Assembly (NCBI RefSeq): GCF_016522535.1 | Contig: NZ_JAEHOI010000002.1 | Location: 372,001-436,000 of the forward strand | Length of the DNA stretch: 64,000 nucleotides | Direction of reading: 5' to 3' | From: Leucobacter edaphi | GTDB taxonomy: Bacteria > Actinomycetota > Actinomycetes > Actinomycetales > Microbacteriaceae | In this document: in pieces, positions 16,949 through 26,226 of the stretch | Numbering within the stretch: position 1 is the first letter of the stretch | How the letters are laid out: every line of letters begins with the position of its first letter | The notes under the pieces: model-generated | Database searches by the model: none | What the model saw: only the letters and a program-made list of their open reading frames with translations | What the model was told of the DNA's origin: nothing | Translations under genes and position numbers: made by a program

Positions 16949-17868
16949 TTCTGACCTCCCTGCTGCTTGGGCAGCTCGTCCGCGAGTTTGATATCAGCGT
17001 CCTTGAAGCGGCGCCTGATCTCAGCACGGATCCCGCGCTGCACCTCCCACTGGGCCTCCGGTCGGGTGCGCACCGCGAGGCGGAGCGTCGCCCGATCCCC
17101 GAATACGCTCTCGAGGCCGAGGACCTCGGGCTCTCCCGTGACCTTCCTGGCGTACTTCTCGGAACGCATGAGCGCCTGCGCGGACTCGACCATCAGCTCG
17201 GACACGTTGCCGAGATCCTGGTGGGCGTCGACGGTGACGTCGACGAGCGCCCTGCCCCAGCCCTGCGACGAGTTGCCGAGCGTGAGGATCTCGCCGTTGC
17301 GGATGAACCACAGCGTCCCGTCGATCGCGCGCACCTGGGTCACGCGGATGCCCACGTCTTCCACGGTGCCGCTGATCTCGCCCGTTGTGACGTAGTCGCC
17401 CACGCCGAACTGGTCCTCGAACACCATGAAGATGCCGTTGAGGATGTCCTTCACGAGGTTTTGCGCCCCGAACGCGAGACCGGCTGCGACGATGCCGGCT
17501 GAGGTGAGCACCGCCCCGAGGTTCACCCCGAGCTGGTTCAGGATCAGGATCATCGCAATGATCGCGATGATCCAGGTGATGAGTACCCTGCCGACGGTAC
17601 CGAGCGTGCGCGTGCGCTGGACGGCGCGCGCGTTCACATACGGCGCTGACTGCATCTCCGACGTCGTGTCGACGTCCTGGGCGCGCTTCACGCCTCGGAC
17701 GATCTGCGTCACCGCGCGCATGAGTAGTCGGCGCAGCACCCAGTTCAGGATCACCGCGCAGATGATGATCGCGGCGATCATCAGCGGGCGGTGGTAGGTG
17801 GTCAGGAACTCCTGAAAGGCATTCCCGACCACCTTCTCCACCTGCTCGGCCTCTGCGAAGAAGTTCAC
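16945..17868 (-). CDS. mscS: Small-conductance mechanosensitive channel (MscS family)
   Basis: A 307-residue inner-membrane channel with three hydrophobic segments. The pore helix is SAGIVAAGLAFGAQNLVKD, with the glycine/alanine packing typical of TM3. The beta domain (FEDQFGVGDYV, GTVEDVGIRVT, IRNGEI) and the C-terminal cytosolic domain follow. The GTG start directly abuts the pepN stop, and the 3' end overlaps the globin start, so it is translated within one operon. It should release osmolytes on hypo-osmotic shock. Confidence 0.92.
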   Translation of the reverse strand: MNFFAEAEQVEKVVGNAFQEFLTTYHRPLMIAAIIICAVILNWVLRRLLMRAVTQIVRGVKRAQDVDTTSEMQSAPYVNARAVQRTRTLGTVGRVLITWIIAIIAMILILNQLGVNLGAVLTSAGIVAAGLAFGAQNLVKDILNGIFMVFEDQFGVGDYVTTGEISGTVEDVGIRVTQVRAIDGTLWFIRNGEILTLGNSSQGWGRALVDVTVDAHQDLGNVSELMVESAQALMRSEKYARKVTGEPEVLGLESVFGDRATLRLAVRTRPEAQWEVQRGIRAEIRRRFKDADIKLADELPKQQGGQK

Positions 17869-20430
17869 CTAGTTCTCCTGGTCGGCTGCCTGCACGCGGA
17901 GGGCGCGCTCGACGCCGGCGAGATGCTCGGTGATCATCCGGCGAAGCGCCGCCGGAGCCTCGGGGTTCGCACCGAGCCACTCGCGCGTCGCCGTGGCGAG
18001 CGCCTCGTTCGCGAGCGGCGACGGGTAGAAGCCCTCGACGAGTTCCTCGGTGATCGCGTAGCTCCGCGACTCCCACACGGGCAGGAGCGCCGCGAAGAAG
18101 CGGGGCACGTAGGCCTCGAGCAGGCCGAGGTCCTGGGCCCGCGTGAAGCCGAGCCCCGTGGCGCGCACGATCGCGTTCGGCTTGTCCGTCTCATCGAACA
18201 CTGAGGCCCATGCCTTCGCCTTGGCCTCCGCGGTCGGCAGCGCGGCGCGCGCGTGCGCGGCGGACTGGTTGCCCGTCGCCGTGCGGTCCTCCGCGAGGCG
18301 TGCCTCGATCTGCTCCTCCGTGGCGCGACCGCCGGCGGCGAGCGCGATGAGGAGCTCCCAGCCGAGATCGGTGTCGATGTCGAGCCCGTCGAGCGGGAGC
18401 GCGCCGTCAAACAGGCGCTGCACGGTGTCGAGCTGCTCGTCGGTCGCGGCGAGCTGCCCGAACGCCTTCACGAACTGGAACTGGTTGTCGGAACCCGGCT
18501 CGGCGTCCACCGCGAGCTGCCACAGGGCGTCCGCCACGCGCTCGAGCGTCGCCGCGCGCTTGGCGGGGGCGACGTAGCTCGAGGCCGCGAGGATCAGCTG
18601 TCCCAGGACGGTGCGGAGCGTCGTGGAGGCGTTCTCGCGGGAGAGGTGGGCGAGGACGATGTCGACGAAACGGCTCGCGGGGAACTCGCCGTCGCGCGTC
18701 GCGTCCCAGAGGGTGCCCCAGAGGAGCGCGCGAGCGAGCGAGTCCTCGACGTTGCCGAGCTGAGCCGCGGCGGTCTGCAGTGAGCGCTCGTCGAGTCGGA
18801 TCTTCGCGTAGGTGAGATCGTCGTCATTGAGCAGCAGGAGCGCGGGCTGCGGCTTGCCGACGAGTTCGGGCACCTCGGTGCGCTCGCCGGCGACGTCGAG
18901 CTCGATGCGCTCAACGCGGCGCACGGCGTCGCCCTCGACCGAGTACAGGCCGATCGCGATCCGGTGGGGCCGGATCGTCGGGTAGTCCGCGATCGCGGTC
19001 TGCTCGATCGCGAAGTTCACGAAGTTGCCGTCGTCATCGATATCGAACACGGGCCGGAGCGTGTTGACGCCTGCGGTCTCGAGCCAGAGCTTCGACCACT
19101 CAGTGAGATCGCGGCCGCTCTGCGCCTCGAGCTCGACGAGCAGGTCGGGCAGCTCGGTGTTCGAGTGGTTGTGCTTGACGAAGTAGTCGTGCACGCCGCG
19201 CATGAACGGCTCGCGGCCGACCCAGGCCACCAGTTGCTTCAGAACCGAGGCCCCCTTGGCGTAGGTGATGCCGTCGAAGTTGGTGAGGACGTCTTCGAGG
19301 TCGCGGATCTCCGCGACGATCGGGTGCGTCGAGGGAAGCTGATCCTGCCGGTACGCCCAGGACTTCTCCGAGGCGGCGAAGGTGGTCCAGCACTCGGTCC
19401 ACTCGGTCGCTTCCGCGACGCCGAGCGTCGACATGTACTCGGCGAAGGACTCGTTGAGCCACAGGTCGTTCCACCAGCGCATCGTGACGAGGTCGCCGAA
19501 CCACATGTGCGCGAGCTCGTGCAGGATCGTCACGACGCGGCGCTCGCGCATCGCGTCGGTGACCTGGCTGCGGAAGACGTATGCCTCGGTGAAGGTGACC
19601 GCGCCGATGTTCTCCATCGCGCCCATGTTGTACTCGGGCACGAACAGCTGGTCGTACTTGTCGAAGGGGTACGGGTAGTCGAACTGCTCCTCGAAGAACG
19701 CGAAGCCCTCGCGCGTCTTGTCGAAGATGTAGTCGGAGTCGAGATGCTCGCCGAGCGATTCGCGGCAGAACACGCCGAGGGGGATCGTGCGGCCGTCGCG
19801 GCTCGTGAGCTCGGAGCGCACCACGCGGTAGGGCCCGGCGATGAGCGCGGTGATGTAGCTCGACATGACCGGGGTCGGCTCGAACGCCCACGTGGCGATG
19901 GCCTCACCGTTCGCCTCGCCCGCGGGCGTGGGCTCGGGAGTGGGCTGGTTGCTGACCACCTGCCAGCGCGCCGGTGCGGTGATCGTGAACTCGAACGTGG
20001 CCTTGAGGTCAGGCTGCTCGAACACCGGGAACATCCGCCGGGAGTCCGGAACCTCGAACTGCGAGTAGAGGTAGACCTCGCCGTCGACGGGATCGACGAA
20101 GCGGTGCAGGCCCTCGCCCGTGTTGGTGTACCGCTGCGTCGAGCGGATGCGGACCGTGTTCTGGGCGGCGAGCGCCGGCAGCTGGATCCGGGAATCGGCG
20201 AAGGCCGTCGCGGGATCGACGGAGGCGCCGTTGAGCTCGATGCTCTCCACGGAGTCCGCGATCACATCGATGAAGGTCGTCGCGCCCTCCTGCGCGGCGA
20301 ATTCGATCGTGGTGTCGGCCGCGAAGGTTTCGGGGCTCGTCGTGAGGTCGAGCGCGACACGATAGGTGTCGAGCGTAACGGTTGCGGCGCGCTCCTGCGC
20401 TTCGACGCGGGTGAGATTCGTTCCTGGCAC
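17869..20430 (-). CDS. pepN: Aminopeptidase N (M1 family zinc metallopeptidase)
   Basis: An 853-residue cytosolic aminopeptidase. The exopeptidase motif GAMEN (about residue 270) and the zinc site HELAH-x18-E (about 304, within NESFAEYM) are both present. A C-terminal ERAP1-like helical domain completes the family architecture. The GTG at 20430 was chosen because AGGAG lies six bases upstream and homologues begin PGTNLTRVEAQ. It is the first gene of the pepN-mscS-globin operon. Confidence 0.95.
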   Translation of the reverse strand: MPGTNLTRVEAQERAATVTLDTYRVALDLTTSPETFAADTTIEFAAQEGATTFIDVIADSVESIELNGASVDPATAFADSRIQLPALAAQNTVRIRSTQRYTNTGEGLHRFVDPVDGEVYLYSQFEVPDSRRMFPVFEQPDLKATFEFTITAPARWQVVSNQPTPEPTPAGEANGEAIATWAFEPTPVMSSYITALIAGPYRVVRSELTSRDGRTIPLGVFCRESLGEHLDSDYIFDKTREGFAFFEEQFDYPYPFDKYDQLFVPEYNMGAMENIGAVTFTEAYVFRSQVTDAMRERRVVTILHELAHMWFGDLVTMRWWNDLWLNESFAEYMSTLGVAEATEWTECWTTFAASEKSWAYRQDQLPSTHPIVAEIRDLEDVLTNFDGITYAKGASVLKQLVAWVGREPFMRGVHDYFVKHNHSNTELPDLLVELEAQSGRDLTEWSKLWLETAGVNTLRPVFDIDDDGNFVNFAIEQTAIADYPTIRPHRIAIGLYSVEGDAVRRVERIELDVAGERTEVPELVGKPQPALLLLNDDDLTYAKIRLDERSLQTAAAQLGNVEDSLARALLWGTLWDATRDGEFPASRFVDIVLAHLSRENASTTLRTVLGQLILAASSYVAPAKRAATLERVADALWQLAVDAEPGSDNQFQFVKAFGQLAATDEQLDTVQRLFDGALPLDGLDIDTDLGWELLIALAAGGRATEEQIEARLAEDRTATGNQSAAHARAALPTAEAKAKAWASVFDETDKPNAIVRATGLGFTRAQDLGLLEAYVPRFFAALLPVWESRSYAITEELVEGFYPSPLANEALATATREWLGANPEAPAALRRMITEHLAGVERALRVQAADQEN

Positions 20431-20609
20431 GTGTACTCCTGCGACTCGGTTCAAATAGACCGTTCCAGCCTATGCCCGTGGGCCTGATCGCTGCCCGGCG
20501 AGTCCCGGGGAAAGTGGATGAAACGCCCGCAAAGTCCGCTTTTCCACAGGCGGGATCGCGTTCGGCGAACACCCTGTGCTCAGCGATTCCGCTCGGCTAG
20601 GCTTGCCGC

Positions 20610-21215
20610 ATGAGCACCGATACCCCCGCCGTTGAGTTCTGGTTCGATCCGATCTGCCCGTGGTGCTGGATGACCAGCCGCTGGGCCGACGAGGTATCGA
20701 AGGCACGGGGGTTCGATATCGAGTGGCACCCGATCAGCCTGGAGATCATCAACGAGGGCCGCGAGCCGAACGATCACGCTGAGAGCTACGCGCAGGGCCG
20801 CCGCATGGGCCGCGTCGTCGAGGCCGCGCGCCGCGCAGTGGGGGAGCAGATCGTCGGCAAGCTCTACACCGAGCTCGGCACCCGGATCCACCCGGGCGGC
20901 CAGCGCGACACCGAGACCATCATCGCCGAGTCGCTGCAGGCGATGGGGCTCGACGAGGGCCTCGCCGCTGCGGCAGATGACGAGCAGTACGACGCTCAGC
21001 TGCGCGAGAACACCGATCACGCGCTGGACATTGCAGGACCCGACGTTGGCGTGCCGATCATTTCGATCGACGGGGTCGACTTCTTCGGTCCCGTCGTCAC
21101 TCCGGCGCCCTCGGGGGAGCAGGCGCTCAAGCTGTGGGACGGGATCTACGCCGCCGCGAGCGTTGACGGCTTCTACGAGCTGAAGCGCGGCCGCAAGGTC
21201 GGACCGCAGTTCTGA
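20610..21215 (+). CDS. Mycothiol-dependent Rv2466c-type DsbA-family oxidoreductase
   Basis: A 201-residue thioredoxin-fold protein with a CPWC active site near the N terminus (FDPICPWCWMTSRW). It resembles mycobacterial Rv2466c, a mycothiol-dependent nitroreductase involved in oxidative stress. There is no signal peptide, so it acts in the cytosol. TAGGCT (20598-20603) lies six bases before the ATG with no ribosome site, a leaderless arrangement. It is followed closely by rpiB, which has its own -10. Confidence 0.87.
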   Translation: MSTDTPAVEFWFDPICPWCWMTSRWADEVSKARGFDIEWHPISLEIINEGREPNDHAESYAQGRRMGRVVEAARRAVGEQIVGKLYTELGTRIHPGGQRDTETIIAESLQAMGLDEGLAAAADDEQYDAQLRENTDHALDIAGPDVGVPIISIDGVDFFGPVVTPAPSGEQALKLWDGIYAAASVDGFYELKRGRKVGPQF

Positions 21216-21241
21216 TCCCCGGTCCGGGTAGAATTCCAGGC

Positions 21242-21733
21242 ATGCGCATCCACGTCGCCACCGACCACGCCGGACTCGAATTCAGCACGCAGTTGCAGCA
21301 GCACCTGCGCGAGCAGGGGCACGAGGTGATCGACCACGGCCCGGCCGAGTACGACGCCCTCGACGACTACCCGTCGTTCTGTATCAACGCTGCGATCGGG
21401 GTCGCGCGCGACGAGCGGGACGGGGTCGAGGCACTCGGCGTCGTGTTCGGCGGTTCGGGCAACGGCGAGCAGATGGCGGCGAACAAGGTCGAGGGGATCC
21501 GCGCGGCGCTCGTGTGGAACGAGTCGACGGCGGAACTCGCCCGTGAACACAACAACGCCAACGTGATTTCCATTGGCGCGCGCCAGCACTCGGTGGAAGA
21601 CGCGATCCGTTTCATCGATCTCTTCATCGCGACGCCGTTCCCCGGCGACGAGCGCCACGTGCGCCGCATCGGCCAGCTCGGTGAGTACGAGCGCACCGGA
21701 CTCATCGCGGGCAAGCAGGTCGACGCGCTGTAG
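21242..21733 (+). CDS. rpiB: Ribose-5-phosphate isomerase B
   Basis: A 163-residue enzyme interconverting ribose 5-phosphate and ribulose 5-phosphate in the pentose phosphate pathway. ATDHAGLEF near the N terminus and GGSGNGEQMAANK are the substrate loops. The Glu in NGEQ replaces the catalytic Cys of the E. coli type, as in mycobacterial RpiB. TAGAAT (21229-21234) lies seven bases before the ATG (leaderless). A hairpin terminator follows the gene. Confidence 0.93.
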   Translation: MRIHVATDHAGLEFSTQLQQHLREQGHEVIDHGPAEYDALDDYPSFCINAAIGVARDERDGVEALGVVFGGSGNGEQMAANKVEGIRAALVWNESTAELAREHNNANVISIGARQHSVEDAIRFIDLFIATPFPGDERHVRRIGQLGEYERTGLIAGKQVDAL

Positions 21734-21743
21734 GTTGTGGGCG

Positions 21744-21769
21744 GGGCCGTCGCGTTCGCGCGGCGGCCC
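21744..21769 (+). terminator. Terminator after rpiB
   Basis: GGGCCGtCGCG-ttcg-CGCGgCGGCCC hairpin (21744-21769) with one T-G mismatch, followed by TCGCCGTTTTC. Confidence 0.65.
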
Positions 21770-21821
21770 TCGCCGTTTTCTTCGAGCCCGACGTCAGCCG
21801 GGCGCAGAATCAGGAGGCGAA

Positions 21822-22826
21822 GTGCCCGAGGGCCATTCCGTACACAGGATCGCGCGCCAGTTCACCGCCAATTTCGTGGGAACCGCGCCCGAGGTCACGA
21901 GTCCGCAGGGCCGATTCGCGCTCGGGGCGGAGCAGCTGACGGGGCGGGAAATGACCGATGCGCGCGCCGTCGGCAAGCAGATGTTCCTCGAATTCTCGGG
22001 GGACCGGTGGCTCCGCGTGCACCTCGGGATCTACGGGGCGTGGGATTTCGCCGGTGAGGTGCGGATCGATCCGTCGATTCAGATTCACGGGCACACCCCC
22101 GGGCACTCGAAACTCGGGCAGAACGGTGAGAACGCCGGCCCGGGTGGCCCCAAGCCGGTCGACCGCGACGCCGAGGACTCGGTCACCTCGATCGGCGCGC
22201 CCCGCAGAACCCGCGTGCGCATGGCAGAGGCGGACAAGGAAGGCGAGATCGCCGGCGCTTTCCCGCCGGATCCGGTGGGTCAGGTGCGCGTTCGACTCCT
22301 CAACGAAACGGTGTGCGCGGATCTGCGCGGCCCCACTGCCTGCGAGGTGCTGACGCCCGCGGAGGTCGACGCGGTCGTGCAGCGCCTCGGCCCCGACCCC
22401 GCGAACGCGAACACGCCGACCGAGCGGGATCGCTTCGTGACCCGTGCCGGGAAGAAGCGCACGCCTATCGGGCTCGTGCTCATGGACCAGTCGGTCGTCG
22501 CGGGAATCGGGAACGTGTACCGCGCCGAGATGCTCTTCCGCGCCGGTCTCGACCCGCACCAGCCCGCGAACACGGTGGATCGCACCGTGCTCGAATCGCT
22601 CTGGGACGACTGGGCCGCTCTGCTCGACACGGGGATCACGGTCGGCCAGATGATGACGATCGACGGGCTCGAGGGCGCGGACTACGAGCGGGCGCTCGTG
22701 GAGCGCGACGAGCGGCACTGGGTGTACAAGCTCGAGGGGCAGCCGTGCAAGCGGTGCGGCACGCTGATCCAGCTCGAGGAATTTGGGGGACGGAAGCTCT
22801 ACTGGTGTCCGAAGTGCCAGAGCTGA
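21822..22826 (+). CDS. Fpg/Nei-family DNA glycosylase
   Basis: A 334-residue bifunctional base-excision enzyme. After initiator removal the protein begins P-E-G-H, giving the catalytic Pro2 and Glu3 of the family. The H2TH region includes RKRTPIGLVLMDQSVVAGIGNVYRAE, split around the DNA-binding helix, and a C-terminal four-Cys zinc finger (CKRCG ... CPKC) is intact. PEGHS matches the actinobacterial Nei2-like group. The GTG start has AGGAGG upstream. A Gly/Pro-rich insert at about residues 92-130 is longer than in E. coli Nei. Confidence 0.9.
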   Translation: MPEGHSVHRIARQFTANFVGTAPEVTSPQGRFALGAEQLTGREMTDARAVGKQMFLEFSGDRWLRVHLGIYGAWDFAGEVRIDPSIQIHGHTPGHSKLGQNGENAGPGGPKPVDRDAEDSVTSIGAPRRTRVRMAEADKEGEIAGAFPPDPVGQVRVRLLNETVCADLRGPTACEVLTPAEVDAVVQRLGPDPANANTPTERDRFVTRAGKKRTPIGLVLMDQSVVAGIGNVYRAEMLFRAGLDPHQPANTVDRTVLESLWDDWAALLDTGITVGQMMTIDGLEGADYERALVERDERHWVYKLEGQPCKRCGTLIQLEEFGGRKLYWCPKCQS

Positions 22827-22847
22827 GGGACGCGGATCGGCGGGCGC

Positions 22848-23066
22848 TTAGCTCCCGGTGCTGAAGATCGCCGCGAACACGGTCACCGTGTAGAGGGCGA
22901 CGGTCGCGAGGGCGAAGCCCACGAGGACGACCGAAGACAGCGCCGCGACGCCCAGTACCGAGCCGGTCACGATCTCGCGTGAGGTGGTCTGCTCGGCCTC
23001 GACCGAAGGGATGTCCTCGATCTGCGCGCTCTCGGCGACGTACTCTGCCGTGATGTTCTCAGCCAT
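22848..23066 (-). CDS. Small single-pass membrane protein, unknown function
   Basis: A 72-residue protein with an acidic N-terminal half (AENITAEYVAESAQ) and one long hydrophobic segment (about residues 38-66). No family is recognised. TATCAT lies six bases before the ATG on the minus strand, fitting a leaderless promoter. Codon use is normal for the genome. It is divergent from rplS. Its reality rests on the promoter and the clear membrane segment. Confidence 0.6.
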   Translation of the reverse strand: MAENITAEYVAESAQIEDIPSVEAEQTTSREIVTGSVLGVAALSSVVLVGFALATVALYTVTVFAAIFSTGS

Positions 23067-23277
23067 GCGTCAATGATAACGGAAAGGTCACGGGAATTCG
23101 GTGGCAACACGATGCGCGTTTCCTGAACTCCTCGGCCCGGATCGAGCGGGGATCCAACACGACGAGTTTCAGGCGGCCAGGATCGCGAGTCCCGAGTTCG
23201 GCGAGGCGATTGGCGCGGCGCGTCGCCGGCGGAAAACGCGCGGGCGAGGCCTGGGCGCGGGGGCGCCCGGAATGTGG

Positions 23278-23401
23278 CATAATTGATCCTTGTGCCACGG
23301 TGCGGTACTGCCGCGAGGGTCCGCACGAACCGTGAGCCCAACACCTTTTACTTTTCGAAATTCCGCGTTCCAGCTTGCGGTGGGCGCAGAGAGAGATCAA
23401 G
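23278..23401 (+). promoter_or_regulatory. rplS promoter and structured 5' leader
   Basis: CATAAT (23278-23283) is a plausible -10. The following leader of about 110 bases contains CACGGT (23296-23301) pairing with ACCGTG (23329-23334), and TGCGG (23301-23305) pairing with CCGCA (23321-23325). The T at 23301 belongs to both arms as written. A ribosomal-protein leader that senses L19 is possible but not shown. Confidence 0.4.
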
Positions 23402-23749
23402 ATGCAGAAGCTCGACCACGTCGATGCCGCGTCGCTGAAGAGCGACATTCCCGAGTTCCGTGCCGGCGACACCGTCAAGGTGCACGTCAACATCGTCGAG
23501 GGCAACCGCTCGCGTGTCCAGGTGTTCCAGGGCATCGTGATCGCCCGCCACGGCGAGGGCGTCCGCGAGACCTTCACGGTCCGCAAGATCAGCTTCCAGG
23601 TGGGTGTCGAGCGTAAGTTCCCGATCCACTCCCCGGCGATCGACAAGATCGAGGTCGTCTCCAAGGGTGACGTCCGCCGCGCGAAGCTCTACTACCTCCG
23701 CGGTCTCACCGGCAAGAAGGCCAAGATCAAGGAGAAGCGCGACCGCTAA
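23402..23749 (+). CDS. rplS: 50S ribosomal protein L19
   Basis: A 115-residue protein beginning [19 protein letters not shown] with the family block [11 protein letters not shown] and the C-terminal [17 protein letters not shown]. It binds at the interface of the 30S and 50S subunits. The upstream in-frame ATG at 23375 is not favoured, since L19 proteins begin at this M. It has a leader with hairpins and is followed by two hairpins separating it from lepB. Confidence 0.97.
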   Translation: MQKLDHVDAASLKSDIPEFRAGDTVKVHVNIVEGNRSRVQVFQGIVIARHGEGVRETFTVRKISFQVGVERKFPIHSPAIDKIEVVSKGDVRRAKLYYLRGLTGKKAKIKEKRDR

Positions 23750-23758
23750 GCGGAACCG

Positions 23759-23829
23759 CTTCGCGGCGTCACCTGGCGCCGCGAAGATCCACTCTCAGGC
23801 TCCCTCCCGATTGGGTATGGGAGCCTGAG
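23759..23829 (+). terminator. Double hairpin between rplS and lepB
   Basis: Two perfect inverted repeats in tandem. The first is CTTCGCGGCG / CGCCGCGAAG (23759-23768 / 23777-23786). The second is an 11-bp CTCAGGCTCCC / GGGAGCCTGAG (23794-23804 / 23819-23829) followed by GTGTCTT. They should end most rplS transcripts. Confidence 0.7.
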
Positions 23830-23882
23830 GTGTCTTACGCAGCCCCGTGGGGCGATGAACATCGAGCGACAGGAACAGCCAG

Positions 23883-24605
23883 ATGAGCGATTCGGCGAGC
23901 ACCTCCCGCCAGCGGCGAGGGGGCGGCGGCTTCCTCGGCTTCCTCAGGGATCTCGCGATCATCGTGATCGTCGCCTTCGTCGCGTCCTTCCTGCTGAAAA
24001 CGTTCCTCGTCCGGAGCTTCTTCATTCCGTCGCAGTCGATGGAGGAGACGCTCAAGATCGACGACCGCATCCTCGTCAACCAGCTCGTCCCCGACGTGAT
24101 GGACGTGAAGCGGGGCGACATCGTGGTGTTCAAGGATCCGGGCGGCTGGCTCTACCCGAGCTCCACGAACCCGCCCACCGGGCTCGAGAAGTTTATGCAG
24201 ACGATCGGCCTCGCGGCGGATACCAGCCACGAGTACGTGGTGAAACGCGTGATCGGCGTGGGCGGCGACCACGTGGCCTGCTGCGACGCGCAGGGCCGCG
24301 TGACCGTGAACGGCGTGCCGCTCGACGAGCCCTACATCCATCTGCCCCAGGGCGAGACCCGAGCGTCGGGTATCGATTTCGATGTCACGGTGCCGAAGGG
24401 CTCGGTCTGGGTGATGGGCGACAACCGCTACCAGAGCAAGGACTCGCGGTACAACCAGGATCAGCCTGGCAAGGGTTTCGTGCCGGAGAAGGAGATCGTC
24501 GGCCGGGCGTTCTTCCGCAACTGGCCGCTCGATCGCATGAGTTGGCTGGGCCGCCCCGACGCGACGTTCACCGGCGTCGAGCAGGCGAAGTCGAGCGGGA
24601 ACTAG
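23883..24605 (+). CDS. lepB: Signal peptidase I
   Basis: A 240-residue membrane serine protease that cleaves Sec signal peptides. One N-terminal membrane segment (about 23-41) is followed by catalytic S52 in IPSQSMEETL and K121 in YVVKRVIGVGGD. Box E is VWVMGDNRYQSKDSR. Architecture and length fit Gram-positive SipS-type enzymes with a Gly-rich N terminus. It is immediately followed by rnhB. Confidence 0.95.
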   Translation: MSDSASTSRQRRGGGGFLGFLRDLAIIVIVAFVASFLLKTFLVRSFFIPSQSMEETLKIDDRILVNQLVPDVMDVKRGDIVVFKDPGGWLYPSSTNPPTGLEKFMQTIGLAADTSHEYVVKRVIGVGGDHVACCDAQGRVTVNGVPLDEPYIHLPQGETRASGIDFDVTVPKGSVWVMGDNRYQSKDSRYNQDQPGKGFVPEKEIVGRAFFRNWPLDRMSWLGRPDATFTGVEQAKSSGN

Positions 24606-24608
24606 CGC

Positions 24609-25259
24609 GTGGCCGCCGGGGCTGACGTCTCGAAGGATCCGACGCTGCTCGTCGAGCGGTCCCTGTTCGCGGAAGGGGCCTCGCTCGTGATCGGCGTCGA
24701 CGAGGTCGGCCGCGGAGCGGTCGCTGGGCCCGTCGCGGTCGGGGTGCACGCGGTGGTCGCGGGCACCGAGACGTTTCCCGAGGGCCTGCGCGACTCGAAG
24801 CTGCTCAGCGAGAAGAAGCGGGACGTGATCGCCCCGCTCGTGCACGAGTGGGGTGCCGGCGCCGTCGGTTTTGCGAGCGCCGAGGAGATCGATCACGCAG
24901 GGATCGGAGCGTGCCTCGCGGAATCGGCGCGGCGGGCGCTCCTCGAACTGCACCGCGCTGGCGTGCCGGTGGGGCGCGCGGTGATTCTCCTCGACGGCTC
25001 GCACGACTGGCTGACGCCGGCGCTCAAGCGCCCGCTCGAGATCCGCACGATGGTGGGCGCGGATCGCCAGTGCGCGAGCGTGGCCGCGGCGTCCGTCCGG
25101 GCGAAGGTCGCGCGCGACGCGCTCATGCGTGAGGCGCACGAGGCGCATCCCGAGTACGGCTGGGCCTCCAACAAGGGGTACGGGGCGAAGGCGCACTACG
25201 AAGCGATCGCCGCGCACGGTCTCACCGAACTGCATCGAGCGACCTGGATCAAGCACTGA
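24609..25259 (+). CDS. rnhB: Ribonuclease HII
   Basis: A 216-residue endonuclease that removes ribonucleotides from DNA. The catalytic acids D31/E32 are in GVDEVGRG, with further acids in LLDGSHDW and MVGADRQCASVAAAS. The C-terminal YGWASNKGYG is typical. The GTG start lies three bases after the lepB stop, an order common in actinobacteria (rplS-lepB-rnhB). Confidence 0.94.
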   Translation: MAAGADVSKDPTLLVERSLFAEGASLVIGVDEVGRGAVAGPVAVGVHAVVAGTETFPEGLRDSKLLSEKKRDVIAPLVHEWGAGAVGFASAEEIDHAGIGACLAESARRALLELHRAGVPVGRAVILLDGSHDWLTPALKRPLEIRTMVGADRQCASVAAASVRAKVARDALMREAHEAHPEYGWASNKGYGAKAHYEAIAAHGLTELHRATWIKH

Positions 25260-25338
25260 TCAGCCGTTCGATTCTCGGCTTGCGGGTCGAGCCGCCTCGC
25301 AACGCGTCCGTGTCGGTGGCGCGCGCTAGGCTGGATGA

Positions 25339-26178
25339 GTGACCTCGCAAACCATCACCTCGGACTCGCCGATCGGCGTGTTCGACTCGGGTGTCGGCGG
25401 TCTCACGGTCGCCAGGGCGATCCGGGACCAGCTGCCGAGCGAGTCGATGATCTACGTCGGAGATACGGCGCGCACGCCCTACGGCCCGCGTCCGATCGCC
25501 GAGGTGCGTCGGTTCGCACTCGAGATCCTCGACGATCTCGTGGCGCAGGGCGTGAAGATGCTCGTGATCGCGTGCAACACGGCGTCGGCCGCCGTGCTGC
25601 GCGACGCCCGCGAGCGATACGACGTCCCCGTCATCGAGGTGATTGCACCGACCGTGCGGAGCGCGATGTCGATCACGCGCAACGGCAGGGTCGGGCTCAT
25701 CGGCACGCGCGGCACGATCCAGTCCCGCGCCTACGACGACCTCTTCGCCATGCGCCCGGACATCGAACTCACCTCGGCGGCGGCACCCCGCTTCGTCGAG
25801 CTCGTGGAGGCGGGCGAGACCTCGGGTCCCGGCGTCATCGAGACCGCTGAGGAGTACCTGGCGCCCCTCGTGAGCGCTGGTATCGACACGCTCGTGCTCG
25901 GCTGCACCCACTACCCGTTCCTGCGCGGCGCCATCCGCCAGGTGGTCGGGCCGGATGTGGCGCTCGTGTCGAGCGACATCGAGACGGCCGGCGTGGTGTA
26001 CGAGGTCCTCACGGCGCGGGGGCTGCTCAGGCCGGCCTCCTCGGGGGAGCCGGTGCTGCGCTATGAGGCCACCGGCACCGACACGGAGCACTTCGTCGAG
26101 CTGGCGAAGCGGATGCTCGGCATCGGCATCGATTCCGTCGACCGCGTGCAGACCGGCATCATCGCCGCCACCGACTAA
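25339..26178 (+). CDS. murI: Glutamate racemase
   Basis: A 279-residue enzyme that makes D-glutamate for peptidoglycan. Both catalytic cysteines are present: C79 in IACNTASA and C189 in LGCTHYPF. The N-terminal FDSGVGGLT is the family signature. TAGGCT (25327-25332) lies six bases before the GTG start, with no ribosome site. It heads a murI-rph-rdgB cluster. Confidence 0.95.
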   Translation: MTSQTITSDSPIGVFDSGVGGLTVARAIRDQLPSESMIYVGDTARTPYGPRPIAEVRRFALEILDDLVAQGVKMLVIACNTASAAVLRDARERYDVPVIEVIAPTVRSAMSITRNGRVGLIGTRGTIQSRAYDDLFAMRPDIELTSAAAPRFVELVEAGETSGPGVIETAEEYLAPLVSAGIDTLVLGCTHYPFLRGAIRQVVGPDVALVSSDIETAGVVYEVLTARGLLRPASSGEPVLRYEATGTDTEHFVELAKRMLGIGIDSVDRVQTGIIAATD

Positions 26179-26226
26179 CAGGCTTTTCGTCCCACCCATC
26201 ACCGAGCAGGAAGAGGGAAACCGACC

